Assembly (NCBI GenBank): GCA_002482535.1
Contig: DLGE01000016.1
Location: forward strand, 59,077-123,076
From: Peptococcaceae bacterium UBA7702
GTDB lineage: Bacteria; Bacillota; Dehalobacteriia; UBA7702
Direction of reading: 5' to 3'
DNA length: 64,000 nucleotides
Below, piece by piece: positions 34,098-42,636 of this stretch (positions are counted from its first letter, which is position 1; every line of letters starts with the position of its first letter). The notes below the pieces were generated by a model that searched no databases, was not told the DNA's origin, and was given only the letters and a program-made list of their open reading frames with translations. Position numbers and translations under genes: made by a program.

Positions 34098-35276
34098 ATG
34101 ACGACCACAAGTTCAATATACCGGCAAAATAGCACAAAAACAATGATCTATTTTGATAACGCGGCCACGTCTTATCCAAAGCCGGAGGAAGCTCAGGCGG
34201 AAGTAATCAACGTGATGAAACACTTTGGTGGGAATCCTGGTCGCGGCGGCTATGCTTTTGCCAAAGAAACCTCCCAATATATGGACAATGCCAGAAAAGA
34301 GATCGCTGATTTTCTCGCCGTCAATCCCTATAAAAATCTGCTTTTTACCTCCGGGGCCACGGAAGGCGCCAACGTCGTCTTAAAAAGCTGCCTAAAAAGA
34401 GGCGAACACCTTATTTATACCGGCGCGGAGCACAATGCCACGGGCCGTCCCGTGAAATGGCTGGAATCCGCCGGGATCGAGACATCGAAGGTTCCCATAT
34501 CCGGGGAAAAAGAAACTGATTTAAAGGCCTTTGAGGCGCTCATCCGCAACAATACCCGTCTTTTTGTGGTCAATCATGGCTCCAACGTCTTCGGTTACGT
34601 CCAACCCTTGCCGGAAATCATCGCTTTGGCCAAACGGTACGGCATTCTTGTTTTTGCGGATATGGCCCAAACCGCCGGTTTCCTTGATTTTGATGTTGCC
34701 GCCTCCGGTCTCGATTTTGCCTGCTTTGCGGGACATAAAAGCCTTATGGGCTACGGTGGCATCGGCTTGCTTTATGTGCGGGATCCTATTTTGATCCGTC
34801 CGCTGATCCACGGTGGCACCGGTAGTATGTCTCGTTTGCTAAATCAGCCGGTTGTGCTCCCCAGTGGTTTTGAGGCGGGCACCCGCAATCTCATCGGCGT
34901 CGGCTCCCTTTTGGGTGGTGTGCGTTATTTAAAAAAGCAAACCCTTGCCGCCGTGCGGGAGCACGAAAGGGCCCTCACCAAGCGTTTCCTTGCCGGTTTG
35001 AGAGAGCTTCCTCAGGTTATGATCTATGAAGTCGGCAAAGAAAAAACGCGTTTGCCGGTGGTTTCCCTCAATATCAGAGACTACGCCCCGGGAGATGTTG
35101 CCGCGTTGCTGGAAGAGAAAGCAAATATTTGCGTCCGTGCCGGGCTCCATTGCGCTCCTCTTGCCCACGAAACCATCGGTACCTCTGCCGCAGGAACAGT
35201 GCGTTTTAGTTTTGGCGTCTTTAACAGTGAGGCGGAGGTAGACGTCGCCTTATCGGTACTGTCTGTCATAAAATAA
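34098..35276 (+). CDS. Aminotransferase class V-fold PLP enzyme, cysteine desulfurase family
   Basis: 392 residues. IYFDNAATSYPKPEEA, SGATEGANVV, GAEHNATGRPV and the PLP Lys in CFAGHKSLMGYGGIGLLYV (about residue 213). The C-terminal active Cys is in VRAGLHCAPLAHETIGT, as in the EF2568-type subgroup (TIGR01977), which is often found near selenium genes. It should remove sulfur (or selenium) from cysteine (or selenocysteine). ATG at 34098 has GGAG; an internal ATG at IYFDNAATS lacks one. No selD or yedF is in the window. Confidence 0.87.
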   Translation: MTTTSSIYRQNSTKTMIYFDNAATSYPKPEEAQAEVINVMKHFGGNPGRGGYAFAKETSQYMDNARKEIADFLAVNPYKNLLFTSGATEGANVVLKSCLKRGEHLIYTGAEHNATGRPVKWLESAGIETSKVPISGEKETDLKAFEALIRNNTRLFVVNHGSNVFGYVQPLPEIIALAKRYGILVFADMAQTAGFLDFDVAASGLDFACFAGHKSLMGYGGIGLLYVRDPILIRPLIHGGTGSMSRLLNQPVVLPSGFEAGTRNLIGVGSLLGGVRYLKKQTLAAVREHERALTKRFLAGLRELPQVMIYEVGKEKTRLPVVSLNIRDYAPGDVAALLEEKANICVRAGLHCAPLAHETIGTSAAGTVRFSFGVFNSEAEVDVALSVLSVIK

Positions 35277-35324
35277 AAGAATCGTCAGCGGAAAACCCAT
35301 CAAAGGATGAAACAATAAAATAGT

Positions 35325-35356
35325 AAAAAAAGAAGACCAAAGCGGTCTTCTTTTTA
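35325..35356. terminator. Bidirectional terminator between convergent genes
   Basis: AGAAGACC / GGTCTTCT stem with A-run on the left and T-run on the right, serving the desulfurase-like gene and the HAD phosphatase gene. Confidence 0.75.
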
Positions 35357-35375
35357 AATCTTATCGTTGTGGTTT

Positions 35376-36023
35376 TTATTCCATTAAGGACGTAATTTTT
35401 GTGTTCAGTTCTTTTGCGGTGTCGACAATAAAGGTGGGTTTTACCTGTTCGATTTGGGGCCGCGTTTCCACACCCCAGGTAACGCCTATGGTCATCACCC
35501 CCGCGCCCTTGCCGCACTCGAGGTCGTAATGGGTATCTCCGATCATCACCGCCTGCTGCGGGGAGGCGTTTAAGCCGGTTAAGGCGTACTCTACCGGCGC
35601 CGGGTGGGGTTTGAAAAACTCAGTGGATTCCTTCGTTACCAGCAGATCGAAGTAGTCGGCTGCTTTCAGATGCTCTAAATTAAGGAGCAGGCTGTCCTTG
35701 CGTTTGGAGGTGACCACGGCGACGGTTAACCCTTCTTCCCTCAGAAATTTCAGGATATCTTCCATGCCGTCGTAAAAGCAGATCAGATCCGCGCCCCATT
35801 GAATATACTCTTTGCGGTAGGTTTCGACAAATTCTGCGGCGCGGTTTTGTCCGCAGAGCTCGACGCCCATCATGACCAAAGGGATACCAATCAGGCTTTT
35901 GGCATAATCGATGTCATAGTCGCAGCCCATTGTTACACTGGTCTTTTTTAGTGTTGTGATAATACCGGGGATCGTGTTTGCAACGGTCCCGTCAAAGTCA
36001 AAAAGAAACGTATCAGTCTTCAT
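35376..36023 (-). CDS. HAD superfamily hydrolase (PpaX/Gph-like phosphatase)
   Basis: About 215 residues. Motif I FLFDFDGTVANT (both Asp present), motif II VVTSKRKD, motif III Lys in FFKPHPAPVEYAL, motif IV MIGDTHYDLECGKGAG. Cap domain of C1 type. Substrate is not determined; pyrophosphatase PpaX and phosphoglycolate phosphatase are the nearest types. Start assumed at ATG 36023, which overlaps the larC end by 11 bases; further ATGs lie up to 36047. Cotranscribed with larE and larC. Confidence 0.83.
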   Translation of the reverse strand: MKTDTFLFDFDGTVANTIPGIITTLKKTSVTMGCDYDIDYAKSLIGIPLVMMGVELCGQNRAAEFVETYRKEYIQWGADLICFYDGMEDILKFLREEGLTVAVVTSKRKDSLLLNLEHLKAADYFDLLVTKESTEFFKPHPAPVEYALTGLNASPQQAVMIGDTHYDLECGKGAGVMTIGVTWGVETRPQIEQVKPTFIVDTAKELNTKITSLME

Positions 36024-37209
36024 CTTTTCCATCATCTTTTCTATCATGCTCCCATATTCTTATTTTTTCCGCTTTTTCGCGTATTTCACTCAAAGGCATT
36101 TCTGTCGCCGCGGCGATTCGTTTCAAGTCCTCATATTCCGCCTTGGCTTTTTGAACGCCGTAACCTGTGGCGCATTTATAAGTGACTTCACCGTAGGGCG
36201 TCGCCACTCTTTCAAAATAACGCTGTAATGTAAAGCGTTCCATTGGTGAAACGGTCATTCCCAACGTGGTGGTGTGACAAAAGAGCGCATCCCGCGCTTG
36301 TTCCAGGTGAGCCCCTTCCGTTAACACTGTGATTTTCACGCCGGGCCGCCCCTTTTTCATTTGGATCGGTGTAAAGTACATGTCGTTGATGCCGGTGGCA
36401 TAAATCACGTCCCAGAGAAACCCCAACTCTTCTCCGGTCATATCGTCTACGGTACATTCCAGACGAAAAAGGCCGTGGGCAGCCGTGTCGCTTCCCTCGC
36501 CAATGAAGACTCTGAGCAGGTTGGGCACTTCAAAGTCGCGGCTGCCCAGGCCGACGCCGGTGCGGTTTACGCCCATGGCGGGAAAGTCGCCGAATTGGCA
36601 GGAAAGCGCTTTTAACAGGGCAAGGCCCGTGGGCGTCACCGTCTCCCCTCTAACCGAGCTGCCAAAAACGGGAACACCGCGAAGCAGCTCGTTCAAGGCT
36701 GGGGCGGGCAGAGGAATTTCACCGTGGGCGCAAGTAACGCTGCCGCTGCCCATGGGCAACGGAGAACAAAAGATTTTTTCCAAGGCCATATCGTGGACAA
36801 GGAAAGCGACGCCGCAGATATCGAGAATCGCGTCAGCTGCGCCGACTTCATGAAAATGCAGCTGCTCCCGATCGATCCGATGGGCGTTCCCTTCGGCTTC
36901 CGCCAGCAGGGAAAAGGTATTTAAGGCGGTATCCTCCACCGCTGTTGGGAAGCAGGCGTCCTTGATGATCTCTATGATTTCTGGGAGATGGCGCGGCCTT
37001 TGCTTTGTTTTGGCATCGATTACAAACTCAATTTTGCTGCCGCCGAAGCCCCGCCGGGTCTCCTCCTTCCTCTGCCATTTCCAGGGGGGTAAAGACAGTT
37101 TGCCCAGAGCGTTTAAAAGCCGGTCTTCATCACCGCCACCGTCCAACAGGGCTGCGATGAGCATATCACCGCTGACACCGCCTACAGGGTTGAGATAGGC
37201 AATTTTCAT
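36013..37209 (-). CDS. larC: Nickel-pincer cofactor biosynthesis protein LarC
   Basis: 398 residues in one uninterrupted frame (in Lactobacillus plantarum LarC is made by a frameshift between two frames). It begins MKIAYLNPVGGVSGDMLIAALLD and shows the signatures HFHEVGAADAILDICG, TPTGLALLKAL and LECTVDDMTGEELGFLWD. LarC is the CTP-dependent nickel insertase that finishes the nickel-pincer nucleotide cofactor of lactate racemase LarA. The ATG shares one base with the larE stop (TGATG). LarA and LarB are not in the window. Confidence 0.93.
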   Translation of the reverse strand: MKIAYLNPVGGVSGDMLIAALLDGGGDEDRLLNALGKLSLPPWKWQRKEETRRGFGGSKIEFVIDAKTKQRPRHLPEIIEIIKDACFPTAVEDTALNTFSLLAEAEGNAHRIDREQLHFHEVGAADAILDICGVAFLVHDMALEKIFCSPLPMGSGSVTCAHGEIPLPAPALNELLRGVPVFGSSVRGETVTPTGLALLKALSCQFGDFPAMGVNRTGVGLGSRDFEVPNLLRVFIGEGSDTAAHGLFRLECTVDDMTGEELGFLWDVIYATGINDMYFTPIQMKKGRPGVKITVLTEGAHLEQARDALFCHTTTLGMTVSPMERFTLQRYFERVATPYGEVTYKCATGYGVQKAKAEYEDLKRIAAATEMPLSEIREKAEKIRIWEHDRKDDGKDED

Positions 37210-38024
37210 CAATCATTACCTGCCTTTCTGTCAAAACTGCCGCTGCGAAAAGGTGTTTCGTCCAGAAGCACGCGGGCAAAAGGAATATTATTTATAATCG
37301 ATTGGTAGTTATCGTAAAGGAAAGGAATTTCCCGTTCAGAGGCTTCGATGCGGGCTGTCTCCCGATCCACGAAACGCAGGCGAAAATTGTCTGATAAAAT
37401 CTGTTTTAGGTGGTGCTCCCCGATTTTTATGCGCTCGATGTCCGCGGCTTGAAAGCCTTCCTCCAGATCGTAAGGGAAGCGCGTTAAAAGACAGGGGGTG
37501 CTGTGTTTTGCCGCGCTTCGGAGACCGCGTTCCCCGCCGAAACAACGGACTTCCGCCTTGTTTAAACCGCTGTCTGCCAGAGGACTGCGAAAACCCGTTT
37601 CTGTCACGGCCTTTTCCCCGGGACGGCAGATGGCCCGGTCGTCGGCGTTGCTGCCTTCCATAAAATGTTTGCCGCCGTACTTTTCACCGTAGCGGCGGAT
37701 CTCTTGGCAAATCAGTTTTTTACAGTGATAGCACCGTGAGCGCCGGTTATGAAAAACATTGCGCTCAGCAAAGGTTTTGACCCGAATAAAATCCAAGCGC
37801 CAACCGAGGCGACCGGCTTCCGCCGCGGCGTAGCGTTGTTCCTCCTCGTCGCATCCTTCGGTGACGACAAAAACAGCCAACGCCGTGTCAGGGTGAACCG
37901 TAAAGGCGAGGTCGGTTAAGAGTGCGCTGTCGGCTCCGGCGGAGCAGGCAATCACCGGATGGTCGTAATCTTTTAGCTGTGTTAGCAAGTGTTTCTTTTT
38001 TGTTTCGTAAGCATTTTGATCCAT
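37209..38024 (-). CDS. larE: ATP-dependent sacrificial sulfur transferase LarE
   Basis: 271 residues. PP-loop ATPase of the NAD-synthase/GMP-synthase type, motif ACSAGADSALLTD (usual SGGVDS). It continues with RSRCYHCKK and, at about residue 185, STPCLLTRFPY, where the Cys aligns with the sacrificial Cys176 of L. plantarum LarE. It puts sulfur on the pincer nucleotide precursor. ATG at 38024 has only a weak ribosome site; the reading could extend to a TTG at 38123, but that part is low-complexity and overlaps the -35 region of serC. First gene of larE-larC-HAD. Confidence 0.88.
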   Translation of the reverse strand: MDQNAYETKKKHLLTQLKDYDHPVIACSAGADSALLTDLAFTVHPDTALAVFVVTEGCDEEEQRYAAAEAGRLGWRLDFIRVKTFAERNVFHNRRSRCYHCKKLICQEIRRYGEKYGGKHFMEGSNADDRAICRPGEKAVTETGFRSPLADSGLNKAEVRCFGGERGLRSAAKHSTPCLLTRFPYDLEEGFQAADIERIKIGEHHLKQILSDNFRLRFVDRETARIEASEREIPFLYDNYQSIINNIPFARVLLDETPFRSGSFDRKAGND

Positions 38025-38116
38025 AGCAAAAGCATATAATAATTCTTTTAAAATTGCAAGCCATCCCTGCGCCGGTTTTCCCGTGGGCTCTGGAAGAGGG
38101 GAGGGGCGAAGAAATA

Positions 38117-38145
38117 TTGTCAATCAGCGCCCCCTGTGCTATAAT
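38117..38145 (+). promoter_or_regulatory. serC promoter
   Basis: TTGTCA (38117-38122), 17-base spacer, TATAAT (38140-38145), 36 bases before the serC start. Confidence 0.75.
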
Positions 38146-38180
38146 ATAAATTTAAAAGAACCATAAAAGGAGAATACGCC

Positions 38181-39266
38181 ATGAGTGCAATATATAATTT
38201 CTACGCCGGTCCCGCCGTCCTCTACCGGGAAGTGTTGGAACAGGCCAAAGAAGAGCTTTTGGATTTTGACGGCACAGGGATGAGCGTCCTGGAAATCAGC
38301 CACCGTGCCAAAGCTTACGACGCCGTCATCGTGGAAGCCGAAGCGAACCTCAAATCATTGATGGGGTTAAACGACGACTACCGCGTATTATTCCTGCAAG
38401 GCGGCGCCAGTCTGCAATTTTCCATGGTGCCGATGAATTTTTTGCCTGCCGGCAAAACCGCCGATTATATCTTGACCGGCGTTTGGTCGCAAAAGGCCCT
38501 GAAAGAAGCGAAGAAGATCGGCGACACCCACGTGGTTTTCGATGGCGGCGCTACCAACTTTAACCGTATTCCCGGCGATTCCGAACTGCGTTTTTCCGAC
38601 GACCCTGTCTATGTCCATATGACCACCAACAATACGATTTACGGCACGGAATTTTCCGCGCTCCCCGATGTGAAAGCGTTACCCCTCATCGCCGATATGT
38701 CTTCGGACATTTTAAGTAAACCGCTGCCCTTCGACAAATTTTCTCTGATTTACGCGGGAGCACAGAAAAATCTCGGTCCCGCCGGTGTGACCGTGGTGGT
38801 TCTGAAAAAAGATTTTCTGGAAACGGCTCAGGAAGTCAACGCCACGATGCTCAAATATAGTACCCATGTTGACGCCAATTCTCTTTATAATACGCCTCCC
38901 GCTTTTAGCGTTTACCTTGTCAACCTCGTGCTCCGCCACCTGAAGAAAATTGGCGGTTTAACGGCGGTGGCGGCGCATAATCAGAAGAAAGCAGGTCTTA
39001 TTTACGATATCATCGACGGTAGCGACGGATTTTACAAGGGCCACGCTGAAAAGGGGAGCCGTTCTTTGATGAACATAACCTTTACTCTAAGCAGCGCTGA
39101 TCTGGAAAAGCAATTCGTTGCCGAAAGCGAGGCTGTAGGGCTTATGGGCCTCAAGGGGCACCGTTCCGTCGGCGGCTTAAGGGCTTCGGTTTATAATGCC
39201 ATGCCCTTAGAAGGGGCCAAAGCGTTAGCCGATTTTATGGTGGAATTTCAACGGAAGAATGGTTAA
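38181..39266 (+). CDS. serC: Phosphoserine aminotransferase
   Basis: 361 residues. MSAIYNFYAGPAVLYREVLEQA, GTGMSVLEISHRAK, LFLQGGASLQF, PLIADMSSDIL and PLP Lys in LIYAGAQKNLGPAG (about residue 196). Converts 3-phosphohydroxypyruvate and glutamate to phosphoserine; second step of serine synthesis and related to pyridoxal phosphate synthesis. AAAAGGAG in front of ATG. Read together with murI, whose start lies five bases after the stop. Confidence 0.95.
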   Translation: MSAIYNFYAGPAVLYREVLEQAKEELLDFDGTGMSVLEISHRAKAYDAVIVEAEANLKSLMGLNDDYRVLFLQGGASLQFSMVPMNFLPAGKTADYILTGVWSQKALKEAKKIGDTHVVFDGGATNFNRIPGDSELRFSDDPVYVHMTTNNTIYGTEFSALPDVKALPLIADMSSDILSKPLPFDKFSLIYAGAQKNLGPAGVTVVVLKKDFLETAQEVNATMLKYSTHVDANSLYNTPPAFSVYLVNLVLRHLKKIGGLTAVAAHNQKKAGLIYDIIDGSDGFYKGHAEKGSRSLMNITFTLSSADLEKQFVAESEAVGLMGLKGHRSVGGLRASVYNAMPLEGAKALADFMVEFQRKNG

Positions 39267-39271
39267 GGAAT

Positions 39272-40060
39272 GTGAACAAAGAAGCGCCCATTGGCATTTT
39301 TGATTCTGGGGTCGGCGGCATCTCCGTTCTTGGTCGGTTGACAAAGCTTCTGCCCCGGGAGAATTATATTTATTATGCGGATACAGCCCGTTTTCCCTAT
39401 GGTGACAAGTCCTGTGAAGTGGTGAAAGCCGGCGTATTGGAAGCCGCCGCAACCATGGCGGAACACGGCATTAAAATGTTGGTGGTGGCCTGCAATACGG
39501 CGACTGCCGCAGCCATTGAGGATTTACGGGCAAAGTATGATTTTCCCGTCCTCGGTATTGAACCGGCGTTGAAGCCGGCGGTGGAAGCCGCCGCGGGGAA
39601 GAGTGTCGCTCTCATCGCCACTTCCCTGACGCTGAAAGAAAAAAAATTCCGCCAGCTCTTTGAGGCTTACCGGGAAAAAGGGGAAATCGTGAATTTAGAA
39701 GCGCCGGGCCTTGCCGACCTGGTGGAAAACGGCCACTACCGCGATGAAGCGGCCAGAGCGTATCTGTCGCAGCTCTTTGATGGTGTGAAAGCCGACACCG
39801 TCGTTTTAGGCTGTACCCACTACCTTTTTTTATGGGAACTGATCCGGGAGTTTTTCCCGGCAGCGGAAATCATCGACGGCGGCAGCGGCCTTGCCCGCAA
39901 CGTCTGCCGCACCCTTATGGAACAGCGGCTTTTAAAGGCAGAGGGAGAGGGGAGCATGACCGTGCTTTCCAGCGCGGAAGCGTCGTTTCTTCCCCGCTTT
40001 GACAGCTTTTTTCAGGATATCTTGTCAATTTTAGCGTTACTTTCGCATAAGATGTCATGA
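39272..40060 (+). CDS. murI: Glutamate racemase
   Basis: 262 residues. IGIFDSGVGGISVLGRL, YYADTARFPYGDKS, first catalytic Cys in VVACNTATAAA and second in VVLGCTHYLFL. Makes D-glutamate for peptidoglycan. Start codon is GTG with AAGGA six bases upstream. Directly behind serC and in front of a small unknown gene, 24 bases apart. Confidence 0.95.
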   Translation: MNKEAPIGIFDSGVGGISVLGRLTKLLPRENYIYYADTARFPYGDKSCEVVKAGVLEAAATMAEHGIKMLVVACNTATAAAIEDLRAKYDFPVLGIEPALKPAVEAAAGKSVALIATSLTLKEKKFRQLFEAYREKGEIVNLEAPGLADLVENGHYRDEAARAYLSQLFDGVKADTVVLGCTHYLFLWELIREFFPAAEIIDGGSGLARNVCRTLMEQRLLKAEGEGSMTVLSSAEASFLPRFDSFFQDILSILALLSHKMS

Positions 40061-40084
40061 GAGAATCCATAAGGAGGAGGTCTT

Positions 40085-40276
40085 TTGAACGCTGACGGGA
40101 TCCACGGTCTCGATGATCTGAACGCCTTGTTTTGGCAAAACCGTGACCGGCTCGGCGAGGAAGAACAGCGTCTTTTTCAGGCCATATTGCTGGAACTGCA
40201 AAAGGGAGAAGGTTGTGACCGCGCCCTGCTGGAAAAACTCATTACTTGTTTAGGACAAAAACGTAATCTGCTATAA
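40085..40276 (+). CDS. Small hypothetical protein
   Basis: 63 residues, TTG start preceded by a very strong GGAGGAGG, which argues that it is real. Predicted all-helical: GLDDLNALFWQNRDRLGEEEQRLFQAILLEL and RALLEKLITCLGQKRNLL, charged, two Cys (CDR, TCL), no signal or membrane segment. Last gene of serC-murI, before a terminator. Not recognised. Confidence 0.6.
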   Translation: MNADGIHGLDDLNALFWQNRDRLGEEEQRLFQAILLELQKGEGCDRALLEKLITCLGQKRNLL

Positions 40277-40290
40277 AAAAAGATTAAAAA

Positions 40291-40329
40291 GGGAGCACCA
40301 TGGCTTTTGGCTATGGTGCTCCCCCTTTT
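40291..40329 (+). terminator. Terminator of serC-murI operon
   Basis: GGGAGCACCAT / ATGGTGCTCCC, 11-base perfect stem followed by CCTTTT; A-run on the other side may serve degV. Confidence 0.85.
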
Positions 40330-40366
40330 CCGACCATGAAATGATGTTTCATGATTCTTATTTCAT

Positions 40367-41260
40367 TTATTCTTCTTCCGCGCCCCGGTGGCTGCCCCAA
40401 AAAAACAGTGCCACAGTGCCGGGGCCGGTATGACTGCCGATGGTGGTGCCGATGTTATTGATCACGATTTTTCCCTTCAATTGAGGGAATTTTTCTTCCA
40501 CGAGAGCCGCCACGGCTTTGGCGTCGGCCAAACAGGCGGAGTGGGAAATAAAACAGTTGCCGTTGTAATCACCGCCGTCTTTGGCGTAAGCCGCCATTTT
40601 TTCCGCCATGGCGGCAATGGCTTTTTTCTTGGTGCGGATTTTGGACCAAACCACCAAGTGTCCCGTTTCATCCACATGGAGCAAGGGGCAGATTTTAAGA
40701 ACAGTGCCGAGATAACCGGCGCCTTTGGAAATTCTGCCGCCTTTGATGTAGAAGGTCAGATCCCCGGAAAAGAACCAATGATGGATCTCAGTTTTATGGA
40801 CTTCGGCCCAAGCGGCCAGCTCCTCCATGCGGTAGCCATCGTTGCGCAATGCGGAAAGGCGGTCCATGAGCAGTCCGTAACCGGCGGAAGCGGCCAAAGA
40901 ATCAATGATGATGATTTTCCGTTCGGGGAACCGTTCCGATAGGATCTCTTTGGCGGCGTAGGCCGCGTTATACGTCCCGGAAATCCCCGAGGAAAGGGAA
41001 ACGTGCAAAATATCCCGGCCATCTTCTAAAAAGCCGGTGAAATACTCGATGAATTCGGCGGTATTGATCTGCGATGTCTTGGTCTCCGCACCATGGGCCA
41101 TAGCATTGTAAAAAGCGTCCATGCTGTCGGCGGGGTTGTCGTAATGCTCTTCGCCATCCAAAAGATAATGAAAACGAATATAGCGAAGATTGTTTGCCTG
41201 GTACTGCTCTTCCGTAAGATCCGCAGTGGTGCAGCAACTCAATATAAATGGTTTATTCAT
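40367..41260 (-). CDS. DegV family fatty-acid-binding protein
   Basis: 297 residues. Starts FILSCCTTADLTEEQ, then AETKTSQINTAEFIEYF, LHVSLSSGISGTYNAAYAA (the Ser-rich fatty-acid-head pocket), IIIIDSLAASAGYGLL and FYIKGGRISKGAGYLG, ending IGTTIGSHTGPGTVALFFWG. In Firmicutes such FakB proteins hold fatty acids for phosphorylation by FakA; no fakA is nearby. Two Cys at residues 9-10 are unusual in the first strand. GGAGAG before ATG; promoter at 41322-41350. Confidence 0.88.
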   Translation of the reverse strand: MNKPFILSCCTTADLTEEQYQANNLRYIRFHYLLDGEEHYDNPADSMDAFYNAMAHGAETKTSQINTAEFIEYFTGFLEDGRDILHVSLSSGISGTYNAAYAAKEILSERFPERKIIIIDSLAASAGYGLLMDRLSALRNDGYRMEELAAWAEVHKTEIHHWFFSGDLTFYIKGGRISKGAGYLGTVLKICPLLHVDETGHLVVWSKIRTKKKAIAAMAEKMAAYAKDGGDYNGNCFISHSACLADAKAVAALVEEKFPQLKGKIVINNIGTTIGSHTGPGTVALFFWGSHRGAEEE

Positions 41261-41321
41261 AATTCTCTCCTGCTAAATGAATTTCATTTTGGTATAAAGC
41301 ATACACGTCTCATTATAAAAT

Positions 41322-41350
41322 ATTATATAGTATTCCATACCGTAAGGCAA
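41322..41350 (-). promoter_or_regulatory. Probable degV promoter
   Basis: Minus strand TTGCCT (41350-41345), 17-base spacer, TATAAT (41327-41322). Confidence 0.55.
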
Positions 41351-41417
41351 GATCAAATATGAAAAGCCCTCTTTCCCTCAGAAAAGGCAACAAAACCAAT
41401 GAGAAGAGAGTGTCGCT

Positions 41418-41538
41418 TTTAAAAAAAATCCGTACCGAAGGTACGGACAGCCTACAGCCAAAATACGCGTAAACGGATTTTGGCGATAGGATCATAGGCC
41501 TCAATCCCCGACGCGCCAAAACGGGGGGATTTTAGGCC
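41418..41538 (-). ncRNA. Candidate structured RNA: two long hairpins plus terminator
   Basis: In the 445-base gap between the AEC gene end and the degV promoter the minus strand forms three strong hairpins in a row: GGCC..AATCCCC / GGGGATT..GGCC (41538-41497), CCTA..GCCAAAAT / ATTTTGGC..TAGG (41490-41451) and CCGTACC TTC GGTACGG followed by eight T (41446-41422). No open frame runs through. It lies upstream of the degV promoter, so it is not a degV leader. It may be an independent small RNA or the end of the AEC transcript. The rest of the gap (41540-41700) shows only a short CACGG/CCGTG inverted repeat at about 41583-41597. Confidence 0.5.
41451..41490 (-). repeat. Hairpin repeat, copy A
   Basis: Minus-strand core GCCAAAATCCG TTTACG CGTATTTTGGC. 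Shares loop and most of its stem with copy B at 44718-44761 (CGTTTAC-N-CGTATTTT-N-GCTG). Confidence 0.5.
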
Positions 41539-41706
41539 AAAGCAAAAAGAAAAATGTTATAAGTCATAAGAAGAAAGGAATCACGGGTATACCGTGAAAC
41601 AGCGGATGAAGGAAAGAGAGGGAGGACATCCCAGGTTTTTTGAGCGCGGTTTGCTTGGCAAAGTTCGCTCTCTTCTATTGTATGAAGGCAATGTTCACTT
41701 TATGCC

Positions 41707-42624
41707 TCATGAAAGCAAAATAAATATGATCAAAGGAATGGTCAGTAGGGAAAGGACGGTGGATATAAAAACGCCCCGGGAAGCCAGCAATTCATTGCCG
41801 TTGTATTCGATGCAAAGCATCGTGGCATTGGTGGCCACCGGCATGGCTGTGAGCACGGTGGCGATACCTAAGAGCAGAGAATCGTCGATAAACAGGTTTA
41901 AAACGTAATAAATCAGCAAGGGGCAGAGGATCAGTTTGATCAGAGAGAGCAGGTAAAGTTTGGGGATATTCCAGACCTCCCGGAAAGGCAGTTGTGCCAG
42001 GGAAGAGCCGATCAAGATCATCGCCAGGGGAATCGTGGCGCTGCCAAGGAGGGAGAGCCCGTCGTTAAGCACGGTGGGAAGCGAAAGGGGCAGTAGATAA
42101 AGGAGGAGTGCCGCCACGGAAGCGACTACGGTGGGGTTTAAGATGGTGGTGAACTTCAGCTTTGTTCCTTTGGGGGCGATCATCAAAATGCCGACGGAAA
42201 AGCAGAACAGATTCATGGGCAGATTAAAGATGGCGGCAAGGAAAAGTGCTTTTTCGCCAAATAGCGCCGACAGTACCGGAAAGCCCATAAAACCCACGTT
42301 GCCGAAAATCGTCATAAAATGATAGACGCCGTAGTCGCTTCGGTCTGCCCTTAACAGGCGGGGCACGGCCAAAGAGACAGCGCCCAAAAGGGCGTAAGTA
42401 AAAAAAGAAGCCCCCAACAGCAGCAAAACAGCGCTTTTTGCGATATCCTGGGGCACTTCGGCGACGGAAGACAAAATCAGTGCCGGCAGCGTCAGATAAA
42501 TGACCAGCCGGGAAATGGCTTTGTTTCCTTCGGCGTTTAATATTTTTGTTCTAAAACCAAGATAACCTGCAGCGGCAATCAGAAAGAGCATAAAAATCTG
42601 TTCGATGATAATGGATAATTCCAT
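41707..42624 (-). CDS. AEC family transporter (auxin efflux carrier superfamily)
   Basis: 305 residues, about ten hydrophobic helices in two five-helix halves. Typical segments: LVIYLTLPALILSS, FGNVGFMGFPVLSALFG (the crossover motif with Asn and Pro), PMNLFCFSVGILM and MPVATNATMLCIEYNG in the second half. Members export organic anions such as malate; substrate unknown. It follows the acyltransferase gene by 12 bases and is the last gene of GT2-acyltransferase-AEC. Confidence 0.88.
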   Translation of the reverse strand: MELSIIIEQIFMLFLIAAAGYLGFRTKILNAEGNKAISRLVIYLTLPALILSSVAEVPQDIAKSAVLLLLGASFFTYALLGAVSLAVPRLLRADRSDYGVYHFMTIFGNVGFMGFPVLSALFGEKALFLAAIFNLPMNLFCFSVGILMIAPKGTKLKFTTILNPTVVASVAALLLYLLPLSLPTVLNDGLSLLGSATIPLAMILIGSSLAQLPFREVWNIPKLYLLSLIKLILCPLLIYYVLNLFIDDSLLLGIATVLTAMPVATNATMLCIEYNGNELLASRGVFISTVLSLLTIPLIIFILLS

Positions 42625-42636
42625 GGTGGTACCTGC

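Noticed and set aside
33919..34101. 60-codon frame after parB
   Set aside because: It is made of the parB terminator and the two parS palindromes read as codons.
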